Source: Terriglobia bacterium (GTDB taxonomy: Bacteria > Acidobacteriota > Terriglobia > Terriglobales > Acidobacteriaceae). From it: 36,525 nt of DNA. Made by a program: the position numbers and the translations under genes. Below, piece after piece: positions 34,101 to 36,525 of the stretch. Under the pieces are notes generated by a model. That model was not told where the DNA came from and made no database searches. It saw only the letters and a list, made by a program, of their open reading frames with translations. Numbering within the stretch: position 1 is the stretch's first letter; the number at the start of each line of letters is the position of its first letter. The stretch lies in assembly GCA_020073645.1 (NCBI GenBank), contig JAIQET010000043.1, positions 1 to 36,525 on the forward strand, in the 5' to 3' direction.

Positions 34101-35796
34101 GGGCTTGCTGATCGCTTATGCGGGCGACTGGGACCGCGGATGCAAGTTGGTGGAATCCGCCATGCAACTGAACCCCAACCATCCCGGTTGGTACCACAAT
34201 GCGCTATTCTCCAATGCCTATAACAAGGGTCAATACGCCGAGGCCCTTGATGCTGCCCTCCGAATCAACATGCCCGGCTATTTTGCCAATCACGCGGCCC
34301 TGGCCGCGGCGCTTGGGCAACTCGGCCGGCGCGAAGCGGCGCAAAAAGCGGTGCGGGACTTGCTTTTCCTCCGGCCTGACTTTGCCACCGCGGTACGCGA
34401 TGAATTCGCCAAGTGGTGGGAGCCCGAGTTGGTCGAACACTTTATCGACGGGCTGCGCAAGGCGGGGCTGGAAACAGCAGAAGATTCGGAGAAGCAGGCC
34501 CCGGCGCCCACGGGCACAACTTCGGGAGCGAGGCGTGCCACCACCGGCTCGGGAGCGACTCGTGCCGACGAAGGTTTTTGGGTCGCGGTGCTGCCGTTCA
34601 AATACAACGGCACGAACGCCGAACTCACCGCCTTGGCCGAAGGGCTCACTGAAGACATTGTCACCGGCCTGTCGCGGTTCTCCTATCTCAGGGTCATCGC
34701 ACGGGGTTCCACGTTGCGATACGCCCACGAGTCCGGCGATGTCCGATTGGCCGGCAAGGAACTGGGTGCGCGCTATGTAATGGAGGGGAGCCTGCGCCAG
34801 GCTGGGAACAGGCTGCGCCTCGCGGTGCAACTCGTCGACACCAGTTCCGGCGCCCACCTGTGGGCCGAGACCTACGACCGCTCCTTCCAATCGGAAACAG
34901 TTTTCGAACTGCAGGACGACCTTGTTCCGCGAATCGTTTCCACGGTCGCCGACACTCACGGCGTTCTCCCCTACAGCATGAGCCAAACGCTCCGAGGAAA
35001 GAATCCCGATCAACTCACCCCCTACGAAGCGTTCCTGCGCGGATTCTCGTACTTCAAGCATGTCAACGAAGAGGAGCATGCCAGCGTGAGGGCGGGCCTG
35101 GAACGAGCGGTGCAACAGGCCCCGGGGAATGCCGACTGCTGGGCCCTGCTGGCGATGCTGTACCGGGAGGAAAACAACCACGGCTTTAACCTGCGGCCCG
35201 ATCCTGTGGGACGAGCCCTCGCCGCAGCGCGAAAGGCCATTGACATCGCTCCATCCAACCACCTTGCGCATCATGCCCTCGCCTCGGTCCTGTTTTTTCG
35301 CAAGGAAAATCAGGCTTTCCGAAGCTCGGCTGAGCGGGCCATCGCGCTCAACCCGCTGGACGGCTTCACCATGGCATACATGGGGTTTCTCCTTGCCTAC
35401 TCCGGCGACTGGGATCGAGGGTGCGAACTGGTGGAAAAGGCCAGAAACCTCAACCCGAATCATCCGGGATGGTATTGGTTCCCACCGTTTTTCAGAGCAT
35501 ATCGAAAAGGCGACTATGCCGGCGCTCTGGAATTCGCTCTGAAAGTCAGCATGTCCGGTTTCTGGCGCAACGAACTCGCGCTCGCCGCGACCTACGGACA
35601 GCTCGGCGAGTTGGAGTTGGCTCGCAACGCCGCGCGGGATCTGCTGGCCGTGCGGCCGGATTTCGCCGCAGTGGCGCGTCAGGAGTGCCTGAAGTGGTGG
35701 GATCCGGAGCTGGTTGAGAATCTGATCGAGGGCCTCCGCAAGGCGGGGCTGGAGGTTGGCGGCGAGAACAAGACGGTGGATAAAACCAGCCAATGA
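31117..35796 (+). CDS. Ser/Thr protein kinase with three tandem TolB-N/TPR modules (1,559 aa)
   Basis: Residues 1-285 are a complete Hanks-type kinase: glycine loop GAGGMGEV, VALKVL lysine, HRDLKPANV catalytic loop, DFGLA, and SPEQ for APE. Three tandem copies of one module follow, at residues 293-715, 716-1142 and 1143-1559. Each starts with a FWVAVLPFKY...LAEGLTxDIVTGLSRFSYLRVIAR segment (the N-terminal domain shared with adenylate cyclases/TolB-like proteins) and ends in TPR-like helices with LNPNHPGWY. No membrane segment separates the kinase from the modules, so it is probably cytoplasmic. The start is decided by GGGAGG six nt before a CTG at 31117; starting at the ATG at 31174 would cut off the glycine loop. 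The copies differ in sequence, so this is not an assembly artefact. Ligand and targets are unknown. Confidence 0.93.
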   Translation: MIGRTLAHYQITAAIGAGGMGEVYRATDSKLGREVALKVLPAEMARDPERLARFQREARAVAALNHPHIVTIFSVEEAEGVHFLTMELVDGQSLDRLIPEDGLPVERIVEIAGALAGALAAAHEKGIVHRDLKPANVMVANDGRVKILDFGLAKDVSPDKHTGATMTSAGQTEVGVVMGTPAYMSPEQVSGRTLDPRTDIFSLGVVLHQMATGKQPFCGNSSAELISAILRDTPPPVTEVRPDLPSDLGRIIRRCLEKDPSHRVQTARDVANEFRDLARQTSQKISVSTSRVADSGAARAEQGFWVAVLPFKYSGANPDLTVLAEGLTADIVTGLSRFSYLRVIARGSTAKYSSESGDVRAIGKELGARYVMEGSLRQAGAKLRLAVQLVDATTGAHLWAENYERTFSPETVFELQDDLVPRIVSTIADMNGVLPRSMSEVLRSRPPEQLSPYEAVLRSFGYCERGTPEELTAARSGLEAAVRKAPNYADAWAMLAFLCGQDYVHAFNLQADALAIGAAAARRAVEAGPSNHLAYFSLAQVLAYQKEFHTFRDAAERAIALNPMDGNSVALLGELMTYAGERERGMELAGRAKQLNPNHPGWYWFADFYNAYRQGDDRAALSFALKVKLQGHPLAPMFIAAASGQLGEADTAAKAVRDLLKVRPDLPAIMRTQVEKVWDPEYGERFLDGLRKAGLEIPDTESAAPTPEISRSAAKADSGAARAEGGFWVAVLPFKYNGANADLAVLAEGLTEDIVTGLSRFSYLRVIARSSTLRYANQVSDLRTVGKGLGARYVMEGSLRLVGTTLRLAVQLVDTNSGAHLWAETYDRPFKPESVLELQDDLVPRIVSTVADQYGILPRTMSEVLRSKSEEQLTPHEAVLRTFSYFERITPDEHAIVRRILERAVKNAPDHSDCWAMLSMIYRGEYAQGFNTGPDPLGRAIAAAQRAVELAPSNALGYWALATSLFFHKDKLGFRAAAERAMALNRMDGSTIAFMGLLIAYAGDWDRGCKLVESAMQLNPNHPGWYHNALFSNAYNKGQYAEALDAALRINMPGYFANHAALAAALGQLGRREAAQKAVRDLLFLRPDFATAVRDEFAKWWEPELVEHFIDGLRKAGLETAEDSEKQAPAPTGTTSGARRATTGSGATRADEGFWVAVLPFKYNGTNAELTALAEGLTEDIVTGLSRFSYLRVIARGSTLRYAHESGDVRLAGKELGARYVMEGSLRQAGNRLRLAVQLVDTSSGAHLWAETYDRSFQSETVFELQDDLVPRIVSTVADTHGVLPYSMSQTLRGKNPDQLTPYEAFLRGFSYFKHVNEEEHASVRAGLERAVQQAPGNADCWALLAMLYREENNHGFNLRPDPVGRALAAARKAIDIAPSNHLAHHALASVLFFRKENQAFRSSAERAIALNPLDGFTMAYMGFLLAYSGDWDRGCELVEKARNLNPNHPGWYWFPPFFRAYRKGDYAGALEFALKVSMSGFWRNELALAATYGQLGELELARNAARDLLAVRPDFAAVARQECLKWWDPELVENLIEGLRKAGLEVGGENKTVDKTSQ
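31993..35796 (+). repeat. Three in-frame tandem repeats of ~1.25-1.28 kb inside the kinase gene
   Basis: Units run 31993-33261, 33262-34542 and 34543-35796 (423, 427 and 417 codons plus stop). Each opens with a linker of the GSGAARAE type, then FW at 32026, 33295 and 34576. The TolB-N parts are very alike and the TPR parts are more diverged; units 2 and 3 look closest by eye. They mark internal duplication of a whole sensor module. Confidence 0.93.
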
Positions 35797-35860
35797 GACA
35801 GACTGGTTTGCATTATGATGTTGCGCAACCGGGGTCGAAATCCATCTTGAGGTAGGAAGA

Positions 35861-36154
35861 ATGAAGAGAATGATGGCAGTGTTTACCGCGGCAATTCTCA
35901 GCCTGGTCTTGTGCGCATCGTTCGCTGTCTTTGCAGCGCCGGCGCCGGCACCCGCGCCGCCTGAGGGCCAACCGGAGATGACTTCTGCACTCGAACATCT
36001 CCGCGAAGCCAAGAGGGCGCTGGAATCTGCTTCTCACGACAAGGGTGGCCATCGCGCGAAGGCGATCTCCCTGGTCAACCAGGCCATCGCCCAGGTTGAG
36101 GAAGGTATCCGGTACGACAATACCCACACCTCTCCGGGGGAGAGGAAGCACTAG
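35861..36154 (+). CDS. Small secreted helical protein (97 aa)
   Basis: The protein has a signal peptide (MKRMMAVFTAAILSLVLCASFAVFA) and then an Ala/Pro linker. The mature helical part, MTSALEHLREAKRALESASHDKGGHRAKAISLVNQAIAQVEEGI, looks like one helical hairpin with heptad Leu/Ala spacing. I recognise this as a recurring small acidobacterial secreted protein without known function. AGGTAGGA lies upstream of the ATG. The gene starts 64 bp after the kinase stop on the same strand and may be co-transcribed with it. Confidence 0.8.
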   Translation: MKRMMAVFTAAILSLVLCASFAVFAAPAPAPAPPEGQPEMTSALEHLREAKRALESASHDKGGHRAKAISLVNQAIAQVEEGIRYDNTHTSPGERKH

Positions 36155-36205
36155 GGGTTCAAGCAACCGCCTCGGGCAGGAACCTGAGGGCTACGAGAAC
36201 GGTGC

Positions 36206-36299
36206 GGCCGAGTGTCCTCGGCCTTGTACATCACACCATACCGCCGCTACCGCGCTTCTCGACAGCGCGGTAGCGGGATGGTTCGCCAGATCACTGGCG
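36206..36299. repeat. Three consecutive hairpins between converging genes
   Basis: Three perfect stems lie in a row: GGCCGAG/CTCGGCC (7 bp, 36206-36223), CGCTACCGCGC/GCGCGGTAGCG (11 bp, extended to 12; 36244-36276) and CGCCAG/CTGGCG (6 bp, 36284-36299). They sit between the small secreted-protein gene and the trpG-like gene, which run toward each other, and could end both transcripts. No T-run follows. Confidence 0.65.
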
Positions 36300-36312
36300 C
36301 AAAACCTGGTTG

Positions 36313-36525
36313 TCACGAACCACCAGCGCGCAAGCCCACAAAGTTCCGAACCAGATTTTTCCCTTCTGTGGTCAGCACACTTTCGGGATGGAACTGCACG
36401 CCTTCGACGGGAAATTTCCTATGGCGCAGTCCCATGATGACGCGGTTGCCGTCACGCTCGTTCGTGTAGGCGCTTACTTCGAGTTCTGCAGGCAGGCTTT
36501 TGTCTTCGACGATCAGGGAGTGGTA
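36313..36525 (-). CDS. trpG: Class I glutamine amidotransferase, TrpG/PabA type (3' part only)
   Basis: The minus strand reads 70 residues in frame from the window edge to a TGA at 36313. They include YHSLIVEDKSLP, VIMGLRH and VQFHPESVLT, the end of the class I amidotransferase fold with the catalytic His and Glu in QFHPES. This is the C-terminal third of an anthranilate synthase component II or 4-amino-4-deoxychorismate synthase component II; the two cannot be separated here. The N-terminal part, with the catalytic Cys, lies beyond the window. It would supply ammonia to TrpE, whose gene is 6.5 kb away on the opposite strand. Confidence 0.9.
   Translation of the reverse strand, partial: YHSLIVEDKSLPAELEVSAYTNERDGNRVIMGLRHRKFPVEGVQFHPESVLTTEGKNLVRNFVGLRAGGS

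Noticed and set aside
34204..36012. Minus-strand ORF of 602 codons
   Set aside because: Antisense shadow of the kinase repeats; it shows repeated nonsense phrases mirroring the three copies.

Overview
The window is a high-GC bacterial chromosome segment, most probably from an acidobacterium (Acidobacteriota, Terriglobia/Koribacter-like). This rests on gene content and intergenic style rather than a marker gene: a fused type I dehydroquinase/shikimate dehydrogenase, a soluble Ser/Thr kinase with TolB-N/TPR modules, a DUF5916-type outer-membrane protein, an orphan GvpL/GvpF, many small secreted proteins, and spacers full of palindromes, 7-bp tandem repeats and 58-bp tandem repeats. No rRNA, tRNA, CRISPR array or intact insertion sequence was seen.

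Layout. 1-3706: a defence-like block on the minus strand, holding a BglII/BstYI-type restriction-modification pair with a 4-nt start/stop overlap and a frameshifted Sll1717-type P-loop ATPase. 3887-4297: a glyoxalase-fold protein, then a spacer with three tandem 58-59 bp repeats. 4940-6359: a plus-strand operon of four small genes (basic 52-aa protein, degenerate receiver, glycine-rich RRM protein, charged 80-aa protein). It converges on a DEAD-box RNA helicase, which suggests an RNA-metabolism or cold-adaptation neighbourhood. 7934-9074: a MarR regulator translationally coupled to a six-TM membrane protein, with a perfect 20-bp palindrome as likely operator.

9128-13697: a ThiS/MoaD-like carrier, a duplicated-domain membrane-anchored protein, a PhnB-type gene remnant, a VapBC-type toxin-antitoxin pair, a BNR-repeat protein and its coupled upstream gene, and a DUF4760-like protein. 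The ThiS gene and the BNR gene look like partners pushed apart by insertions. 13965-18579: an HxlR regulator with its operator, a DksA/TraR zinc-finger protein with a clear terminator, a secreted M28 peptidase, GvpL/F and a small secreted protein. 18751-29768: mostly housekeeping, namely AroDE, two envelope proteins, AMMECR1 protein, PgsA, glutamate dehydrogenase, an MBL hydrolase and TrpE. 29977-36525: a secreted dimeric-barrel-like protein, a 1,559-aa kinase carrying three tandem ~420-residue TolB-N/TPR modules and apparently starting at CTG, a small secreted helical protein, and the 3' end of TrpG on the opposite strand, reading in from beyond the window edge.

The most unusual items are the triplicated sensor module of the kinase and its CTG start. 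Next come the two palindromic operators beside MarR and HxlR, the dispersed 20-bp hairpin family with compensatory changes, and the RRM/pseudo-receiver micro-operon.
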